From Corinectria fuckeliana (Eukaryota; Ascomycota; Sordariomycetes; Hypocreales; Nectriaceae), in contig WPDH01000109.1 in the NCBI GenBank assembly GCA_019137255.1, positions 186,001 to 250,000 of the forward strand: a stretch of 64,000 nt of DNA. The letters are read 5' to 3'. How positions within the stretch are numbered: the stretch's first letter is position 1; the number at the start of each line of letters is the position of its first letter. Position numbers and translations under genes: made by a program. This document shows positions 33,078 through 43,300 of the stretch, in pieces. Under the pieces are notes generated by a model. That model was not told where the DNA came from. It ran no database searches and saw nothing but the letters and a program-made list of their open reading frames with translations.

Positions 33078-33956
33078 CTCGTCGGTGTGATTGGCTGTTG
33101 AGATGAATGAGTTTGAAAAGGAATCGCAGGGTGTTTAAATATCCCGCGACTTGGCACGGCTCTTTGATCACTATACACTTCTACCAGGCTCATGCGCGAA
33201 AGTTCCCTTGTCCTATAGAATGCCCGAGCATTGCTTTGGGAACAACGGGCATTGTTGGTAGAAAACGACCAAGACAGACCCGCTCACTTCCTCATTGATC
33301 CGGGCGTGTTCTATCTTTAGACGGCATCGTTTGTCAAAAGCCTTTGTTTCACGAACGATAATGCTGTTCAGAATTCAAGGCCGATCCAATAATACGATTA
33401 CCGGAGACATTGTTAGGGGAGGAAATAAAAAAGTACTGAGAGATTGCAGCCCCATCAGCCACTGCCAGAGTCTCCTCACCTTTCAAAGCCCTCTTATCTG
33501 ACTCCAACACAAGACAAGCACCAGATTCAGCCCCTGACTTACAAAGAGAAACGCAAATTCAAGGATAATTAAGCACCTCTCTTACATAGCTGCAGACACT
33601 AAACCTGTCATCAGCGGGCAAGCCGGATTAAGAGTTAATAAAGATACATTTTAATTATAAAGGTTAGCTACTTAGGGTAAGATAGAAGGCTCTGCTACTC
33701 GCTATCGTGGTCGCGGTCGCAAGGCCAAGGATTAATGGTTCTGCAAGGTCTCTTAACTAGTTCTTCAACTTGACCTACGAAGTGGTGGCATTTCACGCGT
33801 TGCTCGCAGCCAGTAGCCAGACTGCCGCCACATCTAGAGTCTAACAGTCACGTAATTCCAATAAACAATAGCCTTGAAATTGAATTCAACTAGTTCCATA
33901 GCCATCTCTACTGCGAAGCCTGACCAAAAGCATGCCAGGTTGTCTGTCCCTCCCTA
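33078..33956. other. Intergenic sequence
   Basis: Contains the promoter of the acidic orphan gene and the 3' flank of the F-box-like gene. No further gene is visible; 33540-33900 is AT-rich. Confidence 0.45.
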
Positions 33957-35633
33957 CTAGTGAAAAGGGCGCCACCTGAGCCAGCGTGTGTCTGGCTGTG
34001 CACACACCACCTGGAGGCTGACCTGTTCAAAGGACGACGACCCCCCTTCTATCCACATTTGGGTATCATAGAATGGCTCCAGGTTGTCCTCCCATCCCCT
34101 CTTCCTACCGCAAATGCGGGACCAACAACAGTCTTTGTGATGGTAGCCGTCCTTGATTGGCCCGAAGTCTTTTAGATGTTTCCTGAACGTTGACATTATG
34201 AATTCATGTTCGTGCCTTCCGTCTTTAGCCGAGCTGTGCTCGCATCCAATGCAGCGGAACCCCCATTCATCCCTCTTACTCTGTCTGTTTAGCCAAGGTA
34301 CCCTTGTGATGCTCAAATAACGTGAAGTGTGGAACAAGCGGTCCGTAGGACTGCACGGAACACCGTAGCTAGTACGGTCATCGCGTCCATACCATTCGTC
34401 ATCTCGGGAGTCATCGCTGTCATGGGAGTCGTCGTCGTCTTGGAATACATTGCCATTTCGAGTGCCATCTCTGTCATGCCTGGCCCATGTGTCCGTGTCG
34501 CTGGGGAGACAAGTACTGTCACTCTCGTTGTCGGTATCGGGTTGTGAATCATGGCCTTCTTCAACCCGCTGTTCTCGTCGCAACGTTCTCCTCGCAAACC
34601 TGTCCCTCCTGTGCTTGTTTTGCTCCTTGTTTTGCTTGGCAATAAATGGCCACCTCCTGGCCATTTGCTCCTTTCTCTTCACGGCCCTCTCCAATGTCAG
34701 CCTCTTTTCGCGTCTTCTGATTTGCGTCCTGTACTCTTTGAGTATCTTATTGTCGGCCGTTGCTATGTACTCCATCATGGCTGCATGGGAACCGTGGCGG
34801 TCAATCCCTGCTTGATACGCAGCGTCGCGGTCGATGACGGGTTTGAAGACCGCTATCTTGAGCTTCTCAGAGTAGACTGGAAAGGCTTGGATTCGAGGTA
34901 GGGTGGACAGGATCTCGGGCGTCAGGCCGAACATTCTCAAAGCGACCAACTCTGTCATTGGCGAGTACTTCTCCTTCTCCTGGCAACACTTCCAACAGAT
35001 CCTTCGGAAGGTAACGAGATACAGGTAGCCGCCGAAGTCGCGACACTCCTCGCACTGGCTGGCACATAGCTTGTCGAATAATGCCTGAAGCGTGATGGCG
35101 TGGGCATTCATGACAGCACGGATACTTCGTAGCGTGTCCTGCGCTTGGGTGTTGATGACCTTGAACTGGGGGTGATTATGGACCACTTCGAACATGAGTC
35201 TGTTCACTGCCTGGAACCGATCGATGGCAGCTATGGTGAGATGTTGGATGATGTTGTCGAGAACCTCGAGAGGGAGTCGCTCCAGCGTACCAGCGTCAGC
35301 AGCTGAAGGGCCGATATTGGCAGTGAGAAATTTGCGACCACGGTACTTGTTGCCCCAAGCTACGGCCAAGTGAGCGTCCACTGTCACATCGGCCTTTGGA
35401 CTGAAGTAGGCCATCGTCAACAGTTTCTTGGCTTGCTCTACCTCGGAGGCTGTTAGATCTCGGTCCGTTTCCAGATCGACGCCGGCAGGCTGGGCGCACT
35501 GCCAAAGGTGCATGCCATTTAGAACTTCAGCAGAGTGCATGTTGGGACGTTTTTTGTTTATGTTTGAGTGGAGATGATGGAATATGGTTTCGAAGCAATC
35601 GAGCTGGTTGATGCTGGATACACGACGCCCCAT
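33957..35633 (-). CDS. F-box-like protein with charged C-terminal region, 558 aa
   Basis: A single-exon fungal protein whose F-box-like helix is RLPLEVLDNIIQHLTIAAID followed by FQAVNRLMFEVV, the pattern that normally binds Skp1 in SCF ubiquitin ligases. After it come a Cys cluster (CASQCEECRDFGGYLY ... RRICWKCCQEKEKYSP) that may bind zinc and is seen in many fungal F-box proteins, a long basic coiled-coil-like stretch, an Asp/Ser/Arg-rich disordered region, and a C-terminal Cys/His cluster (FRCIGCEHS ... HHKDCCWSRICGRKRGW). The last part resembles the second half of the same fungal family. The target is unknown. The Met at 35633 is used; a Met 30 residues later is possible, but 35633 keeps more conserved-looking sequence. 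Confidence 0.75.
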   Translation of the reverse strand: MGRRVSSINQLDCFETIFHHLHSNINKKRPNMHSAEVLNGMHLWQCAQPAGVDLETDRDLTASEVEQAKKLLTMAYFSPKADVTVDAHLAVAWGNKYRGRKFLTANIGPSAADAGTLERLPLEVLDNIIQHLTIAAIDRFQAVNRLMFEVVHNHPQFKVINTQAQDTLRSIRAVMNAHAITLQALFDKLCASQCEECRDFGGYLYLVTFRRICWKCCQEKEKYSPMTELVALRMFGLTPEILSTLPRIQAFPVYSEKLKIAVFKPVIDRDAAYQAGIDRHGSHAAMMEYIATADNKILKEYRTQIRRREKRLTLERAVKRKEQMARRWPFIAKQNKEQNKHRRDRFARRTLRREQRVEEGHDSQPDTDNESDSTCLPSDTDTWARHDRDGTRNGNVFQDDDDSHDSDDSRDDEWYGRDDRTSYGVPCSPTDRLFHTSRYLSITRVPWLNRQSKRDEWGFRCIGCEHSSAKDGRHEHEFIMSTFRKHLKDFGPIKDGYHHKDCCWSRICGRKRGWEDNLEPFYDTQMWIEGGSSSFEQVSLQVVCAQPDTRWLRWRPFH

Positions 35634-36005
35634 GCTGCTTTATATAGACGATAGAATGGGCCTGAGGCATCTGGTTGATGGCCAAGATACCTAAGGCGGG
35701 GTAGGTAGGTACATAGCAGGAGGAGCCTCAGACATTCGTGTCTTTGATTCCTGGCTATGATTAATTCGGCTCTTTGTACTATAACAGCACAGCTTCTTTT
35801 ACTATAATCAAGAATTTTAGTGCTATTATTGGTACTTTCAAAAATTCTCTTTCATCCGTGTTTGCCACGGCGCAAGGTTCACTCTTAACACCCTACGGGG
35901 CACGTGATGCTACTTACCCCGCCTTCAACCCTCCACGAAGACTCACCGAAGAGAAGCCTCAGTATTCGTATTTCGTGTATTGGATTCGTGAACGGCCTTT
36001 TCGCG
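35634..36005. other. Divergent promoter region
   Basis: A 372-base spacer between the minus-strand F-box-like gene and the plus-strand NIF3-like gene. It probably holds both promoters. Confidence 0.5.
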
Positions 36006-36397
36006 ATGGCTTCCGCTACTCGCTTCAGCTTCGTCTTCCATGTGCCGACATCCGCCCTGGCCAAGTGTAAAGCTGCCATTTTCGCGGCGGGAGCAGGTCG
36101 CTACCCCGGACCAGGCAACTACACCGAATGCTGCTGGACAATCGTGGGAACTGGCCAATTCCGCCCGGGCGATGCAGCAAACCCCAACATTGGAAAGGTT
36201 GGAGAGCTAGAGGAGGTTCGGGAAGCTAGAGTTGAGACTATCTGTGTTGGCGAAGAGGTTGCCAGGAATGCAGTTGAGGCTCTCAAAAGGTACATTGTCT
36301 CTGTTACCATCTCCGCTGCTGCTGCTGCTAACGCCTTTCTAGCGCCCATCCGTACGAAGAGCCCTCTTACTCTGTGTATCGACTGGAGGACTTTTAG
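36006..36397 (+). CDS. Small NIF3/YqfO-like single-domain protein, 112 aa
   Basis: A short protein equivalent to the PII-like insert domain of NIF3/YqfO (DUF34 relatives), a conserved family of unclear biochemical role. Exons are 36006-36289 and 36343-36397; the 53-nt intron has a GTACAT donor, a GCTAAC branch site and a TCTAG acceptor. Splicing restores the hallmark end AHPYEEPSYSVYRLEDF. Other family blocks are FVFHVPTSALAKCKAA, FAAGAGRYPGPGNYTECCW, GTGQFRPGDAANPNIG and ARVETICVGE. The start at 36006 (MASATRFSF) is chosen because family members begin just before this strand; 34 extra in-frame codons upstream look like leader. The unspliced frame continues to 36467 with unrelated residues. 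Length (about 105-115) fits stand-alone fungal copies. Confidence 0.88.
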
Positions 36398-37815
36398 TGG
36401 TGGGATGTCTGGAGCAGGTAGAATGGAGAGCACCATTCTTTGTGTTGATGTCAATCATGCTGGCTAGTCCCCGAGGCCCCAAGCCCCGAAAAACGGGGGA
36501 TGAACGGGCGGGTGAACAAGAAAGGGAGAATGGAGGATGATCAAGTTAAAAGGAGACTGGGGCCAACTGATCAGAGCCTGCATTGAGGCCACGTAGTAGA
36601 GTGAAAACACTTGGTCGACTCGTGGCCGCTATGAATCTGCGTCCTGCTAGTATGAAGTACTGCCCAGAAACGCACCTATTGACTAATGAATCCATCATGG
36701 AAGGTCAGGTCCTGTTCAACTAGCCAGCCGTTTACTTTGACGGGAAGCATACGGTTTTGCCTAAGGGCCTATATACAAATAGACGCAGGCAGAGGAGTGG
36801 TTTAGGCGCGGCTCTGTGATTCTTCACTAACTGATTCACGGGCTTTACCTTTTTCTCTATGTCTTCTTTTTCTTCCTCTTTCTCTTGACAATTTCTTCCG
36901 TTATTTTCTCTGTATCCATGCTCTCAATCCCCTCAGTGTGAACGATTGCCACACTAATGATGCTGCCACCTCGTTGCCCTTGTACGCAAGACTCTGGTAT
37001 GGAAGCACGGTCGTTGGCCGTCGCCCTCTGTCGAGGACATGTGCAAACCACCTTTGCAGGGCACTTCAATACCGTCCCCGTCGCCGGCGGGGATCCACAA
37101 ACTTTATGCTTCCTGCGTTAGGCCATCGCGAGATGCCATCGCCCTTCACCCTAGACCTCGTCCTGGAGCCGAGCGGGCCGGGAGAGCGGCTTCGTTCCCT
37201 AAAGCGGTCGCTAAGGGTTGACTCGCTCTCGTGTTGGTCCTGGGGTATCCGGGGAACGGTCCGCGGTCCACCCCTGCAGCAATCGTGAAATTGCATGGGT
37301 TGGTGCGGCAGGGTTATCAGCAGATTGTAATAAGCACTGCGGTATCTCACGGGTAAAGACAAGATCGACAAAGGAGAGCAGAAGGCTGGAGATATGCTGT
37401 TGCCCATGTCGGCACTTAGATGGGCTCTCAGCTGGGGGCCCTGTCATTTCGGCTTACCTAGAAGCATGAGCAGATGTCCCCCCAACCACCGATCATCGTC
37501 GTATGACGTTCGAAAGAGGAGCGTTGATCAGGAGAAGCCTCCACGGGAGCTTAACCTAACTTGCGGGTCTTGAACCAACTAAGGCGCAATCAGATTGGTC
37601 CCTGTACTTCTCCATCCTACCCATACCAAATGTCTCATGACAAGGCGGTCAGTTAATCTTAATCTTCCGGTTAGTGGTACTCTACAATCTGCAATGCGTA
37701 ATGATCAACACGCGGCAGGAGTGCTTGGGGAGGCATATTAAAGTCCCTTTCAGCGTTCCAGCGGCCTGTATCTCCTCACATCGCACCGCAAGCCAGCACT
37801 GCCATCTTGCTCGCC
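36398..37815. other. Intergenic region, 1.4 kb
   Basis: No gene is supported. Frames around 36.9-37.4 kb are short, lack domains and overlap on both strands. The stretch just before 37816 is the likely promoter and leader of the lactonase-like gene. Confidence 0.5.
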
Positions 37816-39385
37816 ATGCCTTCCCCTCTTGCTGTGTTCGCTGCTGGGATCCTCGTCCACGCGGGACTAGGTCTCGAATCGCATGGTGTCCTAGCCGCGA
37901 AACTGCCGTCCGCCGCCCAAATCATCGACCAAAAGACCTTTAACGTCTTGAGCGACGTGCCGCCTCCCTCGCAAGCTAATTATTCGACCGTAAGATGGTT
38001 CTGACCAGTTCATAAGAGCGTTGCTTACTTTGAGACCAGCTGTTTCTTTGGCCTGGAGTCACTCAAGAGTCCCTCACTGCGAAGCCTTTTCATGTGTACG
38101 ATGAAGAGTTTTACGACGTTATTGGGAAGAATCCGTCCCTCACCCTTATCGCTACATCTGACACGGACCCAATCTTCCACGAGGCCGTTGTATGGTAAGG
38201 CACCAATCCCACAATAACACTATCAAAAAGATCTAATAAGCATCAGGTACCCTCCTACAGATGAAATGTTCTTTGTCCAGAATGCCGGCTCTCTTGCAGC
38301 AGGAACCGGCCTGAACAAGTCGTCTATCATCCAGAAGATATCTCTTGCCGAGGCCGAAGCAGTACGGAAGGCTGGCCATACTAGTGACGAGGTGACGGTG
38401 ACGGTCGTACCGTCAGATCCTGAGGTTATCAATCCGAATGGTACGGTACTGTCCATGATATGTCTAGGGCATTACGCTTACAACTAAAAGGCGGGACAAA
38501 CTACAAGGGCCAGATCATCTTTACCGGACAAGGTCAAGGCGAGGACGTGCCACCAGCGCTCTATCTGATGAACCCAAAAGAACCATACAATACTACTGGT
38601 AAGTTCCAGAGCCTGGTTTACGTATGCCATATATAGGCCAAATCTCTCCGAGTAAAGTGCAAGCTGACCTGATAAGTCCTCCTAAATAACTTCTTCGGCA
38701 GACAGTTCAACTCACTGAATGATGTCGTCGCCCATCCCTCTAACGATGATGTCTATTTTACCGATACTCTCTACGGGTACCTACAGGACTTCCGCCCAGC
38801 CCCAGGTCTACGGAACCAGGTGTACCGGTATAACCTCAAGACAGGTGCCGTTACTGTTGTTGCGGATGATTTCACGCTGCCAAACGGCAAGTTTTAACTG
38901 ACAAGCTTGACAAACAATTTGCTCATAATTAACAGGCATTAACTTCTCTCCCGACGGGAAACGCGCATACGTCACAGACACAGGAGTCACTCTCGGTTTC
39001 TACGGAACCAACCTGTCTTCCCCGGCGTCAATCTATTCTTTTGAAGTGAACCAGGACGGCACCTGGCAAAACCGCAAGACTTTCGCTTACATCGCATCTG
39101 GCATTCCGGATGGTCTGTTATCCTCTCTTGACCTTTAAGCCGTCCCTGTAATAAGCTAACATTCCTGGTGCGGCAGGTATCCATATGGATTCCCAAGGCC
39201 GCGTGTACACTGGCTGCGGCGACGGCGTGCACGTTTTCAACCCCTCTGGCAAGCTGATCGGCAAGATTTACACGGGGACTACAGCGGCGAACTTCCAGTT
39301 CGCAGGCCGTGGACGCATGATTATTACCGGGGAGACCAAGTTATTCTATGCCACGCTGGCGGCTTCAGGGACAAAGCTCACCTAA
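37816..39385 (+). CDS. Secreted SMP-30/gluconolactonase-like protein, 7 exons with one GC-AG intron, 408 aa
   Basis: A six-bladed beta-propeller lactonase-type protein; the family hydrolyses lactones and needs a divalent metal. Exons are 37816-37989, 38040-38194, 38247-38440, 38491-38598, 38677-38886, 38936-39112 and 39177-39385, all in frame. The fifth intron (38887-38935) begins GCAAGT, a GC-AG intron; the others are GT-AG. The N-terminus is a likely signal peptide (MPSPLAVFAAGILVHAGLG). Family blocks include FHEAVVWYPPTDEMFFVQN, GRQFNSLNDVVAHPSNDDVYFTD, LPNGINFSPDGKRAYVTDT and GIPDGIHMDSQGRVYTGCGDG; the Glu, Asn and Asp metal ligands seem present. It is a likely extracellular or vacuolar enzyme; substrate unknown. 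Six introns are unusual in this window, where most genes have none to two. Confidence 0.9.
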
Positions 39386-40217
39386 TTCATCGGCTTGCTA
39401 GCATTTCGCGGCATATTCCTCATGCAAAGCCGACAGTAGCAGAGTGTCGTGCCAGCAGATTCCAAGATGCATGTAATGAGACGAGGCGTTTTGCCGCTAG
39501 TGAGAAGATTGAAGGATGTGACGAGAACTTGTATCCGTCTCCGGGCTGCAGCGGTTCTCCATCACTTTCCACAAGGTCTTCCAACAGGCCATGCTCGTTT
39601 AATGGTACATGCTTTAATATCACCACTGGGCCGACTGCTTGAGTATCATCAGATGTTTGAGTATGGCAATAATAGGTGCCCATCAGTGACAAAACAAGGC
39701 TTGACTTGACCAACCAAGGCAGGGCTTTTGGCGCCGTTCTTCAGCCATGATGATCGCCGACGATGTCACCGATTCATCAGAAAGGGGATGCTGACTGGAA
39801 GCTCGGAAAGCTTCAGCGTTAGGTCAAAACTGTGCGCCATCACCATGCAATTTGACTTTGTATTTCCCAGAAGGCACAGTATGGTAATAACTGTGTTCCG
39901 CGGTTGTCTCTTGGCTGCGCACGGCACATGAGTATCAGAACGCCACCCGGCACTGTGGTGGGAGGGGTATCGCGATGGCGTCGAGCACTTCCAATTGAGC
40001 CCTGTAGATTTCTAGCCATGACGTGTGGCTGGCATCACACGCCATCACGAGGCCGGAGGGATGACATCAAGCGTTGCAATGTTGATGATGGGATGGATGA
40101 TATAGAGGCGCAACCCCGCTCCTGGACTTCTTTATCTTCTGAGCCTTCTAATTGCAAGAAACACACTGCTCAGCAGACAGACAAACGAGGTTGTATCAAT
40201 CAACAGCCATTTACGAT
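39386..40217. other. Intergenic sequence
   Basis: No gene is supported. It includes the lactonase 3' flank and the upstream region of the small gene at 40218. Confidence 0.5.
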
Positions 40218-40497
40218 ATGACTTCTCAGCACAACACCAGCGGCATTACCGACGAGGCGGCCATTGAAGGCCACGACCTCATCCACAACGCCGAGGTCCA
40301 GGAACAGAAGGTTTGTTCGCCATATCGACACTTCCGACTCAACATGAGCCATGGTAATAAATCTTTTCTAGCTCCATGGCAAGTCGGCCATGACCGAGGC
40401 GGACCCTGAGCCGGCGCAACAAATGTCCAACGACACGAAGCAGGGGCAACAAAAGGGACCTCTGGATCAGGTCCAGGAATCCTTGAATATGAAATGA
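40218..40497 (+). CDS. Small hydrophilic protein, 2 exons, 72 aa
   Basis: Too short to stand out unspliced. Exons 40218-40310 and 40372-40497 are joined across a 61-nt GT-AG intron (GTTTGT donor, TTCTAG acceptor) that falls exactly between codons. The product starts MTSQHNTSGITDEAAIEGHD and ends QVQESLNMK. It is rich in Gln, Asp, Glu, Asn and Lys, lacks Cys, Trp and hydrophobic segments, and looks intrinsically disordered, like small stress- or conidiation-related fungal proteins, though I recognise no named family. The upstream context CAGCCATTTACGATATGAC is unremarkable. The coding composition and clean splice make a real gene likely. Confidence 0.62.
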
Positions 40498-40837
40498 TGG
40501 AGACAATTTGCTTAGTGGAGGCATTACTGTTTTGGGCTTGTAGATGAAGATTGTACACTTTAACTAAATAGTAATCGAAATATGTAACACTTTCAAACGT
40601 CTCATACATGTTGAACGCAGCCCTCCAACCGCGAATGCCAGGAGTAACGGCATAAAAAACTGCACCCGAAAGAGGACCTATTTAGGCTCATAAGAAAGGA
40701 AATGGGTATCTCAACTGCACCAAACCAGACCCGGCAAGTAAACTCCGTAGCCAGTAAACACCAACCCAGCACCATCGTCTGTTGTAGTTCATAAATCCGT
40801 GCCTGCAGCCCTCCAGGAAGGTGGACGCGTTTGTAAC
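40498..40837. other. Convergent 3' spacer
   Basis: A 340-base gap between the small gene and the converging secreted-protein gene; nothing else is seen. Confidence 0.45.
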
Positions 40838-41653
40838 CTAGACCCAAGGTCTACCAACACAAAGCAGACAAGATACCAGCACCAACAGCATCAAGCTGAA
40901 GATGGACGGGCGCAAGGAAGCAGGCGCCGCATCCTCGACTTCTCCGGTTGACGCCAAGACCTTTTCACCGGTAGGGTACTGGATATTGTATACAGGAGTG
41001 TCGTCCAAGGTTTCGCCTGTCCCCAGCGTATGGGGGCAGGAGGCCTGGTTCTGAGCCGGGTACCCTTCGAGGTCGCACTTCTCGTTGAAGCCCATGGTGC
41101 AGAGGGGGTCGAGGATGTTGTAGAGAACGTAGTGGCCGCCGACCCAGGTGTCGTTCTGGTCGAGACAGCTGGCGAGGAAGTTCATGCTGTTGGCGGCGCT
41201 GAGGGGCAGCTTGTTGCCCTTGGTGTTGACGAGGTGGTCGCACTCGGACGCGTCGACGGTCTGGTACGTCATCTCGACGGCGCCGCCGGCGGTGGGCTTG
41301 TCGGTGGCGGAGTAGCCGGTGTAGAGGTAGTTCCAGGCGTCGTAGCTGACGTCGTAGGCGCCCTCGGAGCGGTCGACGCGCAGGAGCTTGACGTTGCGGC
41401 CCTCGTGGCTGAGGGACACGCAGATGTTGGTGCAGTCGACGGCCAAGGGCCAGTAGGCAATGCGATTGGTGTCGACCTTGCACCCGAGGACGCCGACCGA
41501 GGAGGAGTAGCTGGCATGCGGCGTGACGCCGACGGTGTGGGTCGTGGACTTGGACTTGGCAGCGGCCGTGTCGGTGAAGATGGAGGTGAAGATGGAGGCG
41601 AGGACGAGGACGCGGAGCGGGGGCGTCGGGGACGAGGGACTGCGGCGCCGCAT
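40838..41653 (-). CDS. Secreted, probably GPI-anchored protein of unknown function, 271 aa
   Basis: A single-exon protein with a basic N-terminus and hydrophobic signal (about 13-32, LRVLVLASIFTSIFT...AAA), a Cys-containing globular domain, and a C-terminal hydrophobic tail (SIFSLMLLVLVSCLLCV) after a small-residue stretch, the layout of a GPI-anchored surface protein. The domain has VGVLGCKVDTNRIAYWP, DCTNICVSLSHEGRNVKLLRVDRSEGAYDVSYDAWNYL (split here by function, not by gap) and CLDQNDTWVGGHYVLYN, which I remember as a conserved fungal pattern. The VDRSEGAYDVSYDAWNYL segment resembles double-psi barrel (barwin/expansin-like) proteins, but that is inference. Location at cell wall or outside the cell is likely; activity unknown. 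Confidence 0.7.
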   Translation of the reverse strand: MRRRSPSSPTPPLRVLVLASIFTSIFTDTAAAKSKSTTHTVGVTPHASYSSSVGVLGCKVDTNRIAYWPLAVDCTNICVSLSHEGRNVKLLRVDRSEGAYDVSYDAWNYLYTGYSATDKPTAGGAVEMTYQTVDASECDHLVNTKGNKLPLSAANSMNFLASCLDQNDTWVGGHYVLYNILDPLCTMGFNEKCDLEGYPAQNQASCPHTLGTGETLDDTPVYNIQYPTGEKVLASTGEVEDAAPASLRPSIFSLMLLVLVSCLLCVGRPWV

Positions 41654-42253
41654 CTTGGAACGAGGGACAGCGAAGGCGACGCGACGCGATCAGTGGGACG
41701 TGTAAGGAGTGACAGTGTGCATCTTGCGGCGGTGCAGCGGGTTGCGGCGCAAAGGGAGGCAGTCGACGAGAGCGAGGTGGGCGCGTCGAGTGATGCGATG
41801 CGACCGAGTTGCGATAATTATTGTAGATTAGATAAGTTAGGTAGACTAGGGGCTGTTCCTGAGCTGCCTGTTCGGGAATAGCTCCGCGTCAAAGTGCCGG
41901 ATTGTGTTATAAGTCATAATTAGGCCTAGCACCGTTCTACTTCAACCCAATGCGACTTTACTACATCATCCAACGAAGCTCACCTAACGGTAGTCATGTG
42001 CACAAAACGAGGCGGTACGAAGTAACTGATGTATCCTCACAAAGGCCTCATGCAAGCCTCGTAGGCTGACAGAGTCGTTGTTCTCCCTCGTGCTGACCAA
42101 CCTTGGCGCGTCTGCGAGTTTGCCTGGCGCATGCAGTCAGACTCAGCCCAACACCCGTCCACTACTGCGTGAACCAGGCTGCCAAGCAAGGTCGGGTCCG
42201 CCGTAAGAGACAACGGACTCCTTCAGTCAGTCAGTCACTCCCTCACTAAACTC
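41654..42253. other. Divergent promoter region
   Basis: A 600-base gap between the minus-strand secreted-protein gene and the plus-strand PARG gene. It probably holds both promoters; no gene seen. Confidence 0.5.
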
Positions 42254-43300
42254 TTGAAAAATTCTTACAGCTTCATACGAGCCATGGAGTCAATGGCATC
42301 GAGGTCGTCGGCGTCGGCGTCGGCGTCGGCGTCGTCGTCGTCGCAGAGCCGCCACAGTCACAGTCACAGTCAATCCTCGCGGTCCTCGGCTTCAGATCGC
42401 ACCCGTTACGATTCCATTCAACGGGAAACGCTCAAGGCCGCCGCTCAGGAGACGCTCCAAGCCTTGCCAGGCCTCCTCAGCGAGCTCGGCACAGACGAGG
42501 TCGCGAGCCATGCCGTCAAGTTCTCCTTCGACACTTTCCCCCGCCTGCACCCTGATCTCTGCCCGTCGTACTCGCAGCCCGCCACGATCCGGGTTGTCAA
42601 CGACGATACCCTCAACGCCGCCATCAGACTCTTGCAGTCGCCGCAGGACCTCGGCTATGGCCCCCCGGCCGTCGTCAACTTCGCCAATCGCTACAGCCCC
42701 GGCGGCGGGTGGCTGAACGGCGCCATGGCCCAGGAGGAGGCCATCTGCTACCGCAGCTCGCTGGCCTTGAGCCTCAACCGCAAGCAGCACTACCCACTGG
42801 CAACGGACGAGGCTCTCTACAGCCCCTACGTGCTCGTCGCGCGCGATGACCTGCCCTCGGGCCACCGCCTCTCCACCGTCGCCGCGAGGAGCCTCCCCGT
42901 CGTCAGCGTCTTGACCGTCGCGGCCCTGCGCGACCCCCCCAAGCGTTCCTTCGTATGCGAACGTCGCAACGGCCGCGAGGAGCCCTCTTCTTCTCGCCTG
43001 GAATTGTACGAAAAGCGAGTCTTTGCTCGAGATCGGGACCGCGACCTGACTAAGGCTAAGATGAGGCTGTCTCTGCGCATGGCGGCCAAGCATCGTCACG
43101 GGTTGCTCGTGCTCGGCGCTCTTGGATGCGGTGTCTTCGGCAATCCGCCCGAGGACGTCGCCCATTGCTGGCTTGAGGTGCTGCGAGAGGATGAGTTCTC
43201 GGGGAACTGGTGGCGTCAGGTCTGGTTTGCAATCTATGACCCCAAGGGCGAGGGCAACTTCGAAATCTTCACACGGGTATTGGCTGGGAAGGAGGTTTAA
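42254..43300 (+). CDS. Microbial-type poly(ADP-ribose) glycohydrolase, 348 aa
   Basis: A macrodomain-fold enzyme of the bacterial/fungal-type PARG family (DUF2263, TIGR02452-like) that removes ADP-ribose chains from proteins. It is a single exon. The N-terminal 45 residues are Ser/Ala/His-rich low complexity encoded by a TCGGCG/TCGTCG repeat. The conserved family region then runs RRETLKAAAQETL-like, VVNFANRYSPGGGWLNGAMAQEE with the signature GGG (150-152) and catalytic QEE (160-162), YSPYVLVARDD, VSVLTVAALRDP, and HGLLVLGALGCGVFGNPPEDVA. All catalytic residues look intact. The start could also be the Met at 42284. The next gene on the same strand encodes a PARP-like ADP-ribosyltransferase (44226-45192), so the pair could write and erase the same modification. 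Confidence 0.9.
   Translation: MKNSYSFIRAMESMASRSSASASASASSSSQSRHSHSHSQSSRSSASDRTRYDSIQRETLKAAAQETLQALPGLLSELGTDEVASHAVKFSFDTFPRLHPDLCPSYSQPATIRVVNDDTLNAAIRLLQSPQDLGYGPPAVVNFANRYSPGGGWLNGAMAQEEAICYRSSLALSLNRKQHYPLATDEALYSPYVLVARDDLPSGHRLSTVAARSLPVVSVLTVAALRDPPKRSFVCERRNGREEPSSSRLELYEKRVFARDRDRDLTKAKMRLSLRMAAKHRHGLLVLGALGCGVFGNPPEDVAHCWLEVLREDEFSGNWWRQVWFAIYDPKGEGNFEIFTRVLAGKEV
42299..42346 (+). repeat. Coding trinucleotide/hexanucleotide Ser-Ala repeat
   Basis: TCGGCG units followed by TCGTCG units at the N-terminus of the PARG-like protein, giving an Ala-Ser then Ser run. Likely length-variable. Confidence 0.85.

Noticed and set aside
36938..37288. 116-codon plus-strand frame between the NIF3-like and lactonase-like genes
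   Set aside because: Arg/Ser/Pro-rich without domain and overlapped by equal frames on the other strand.
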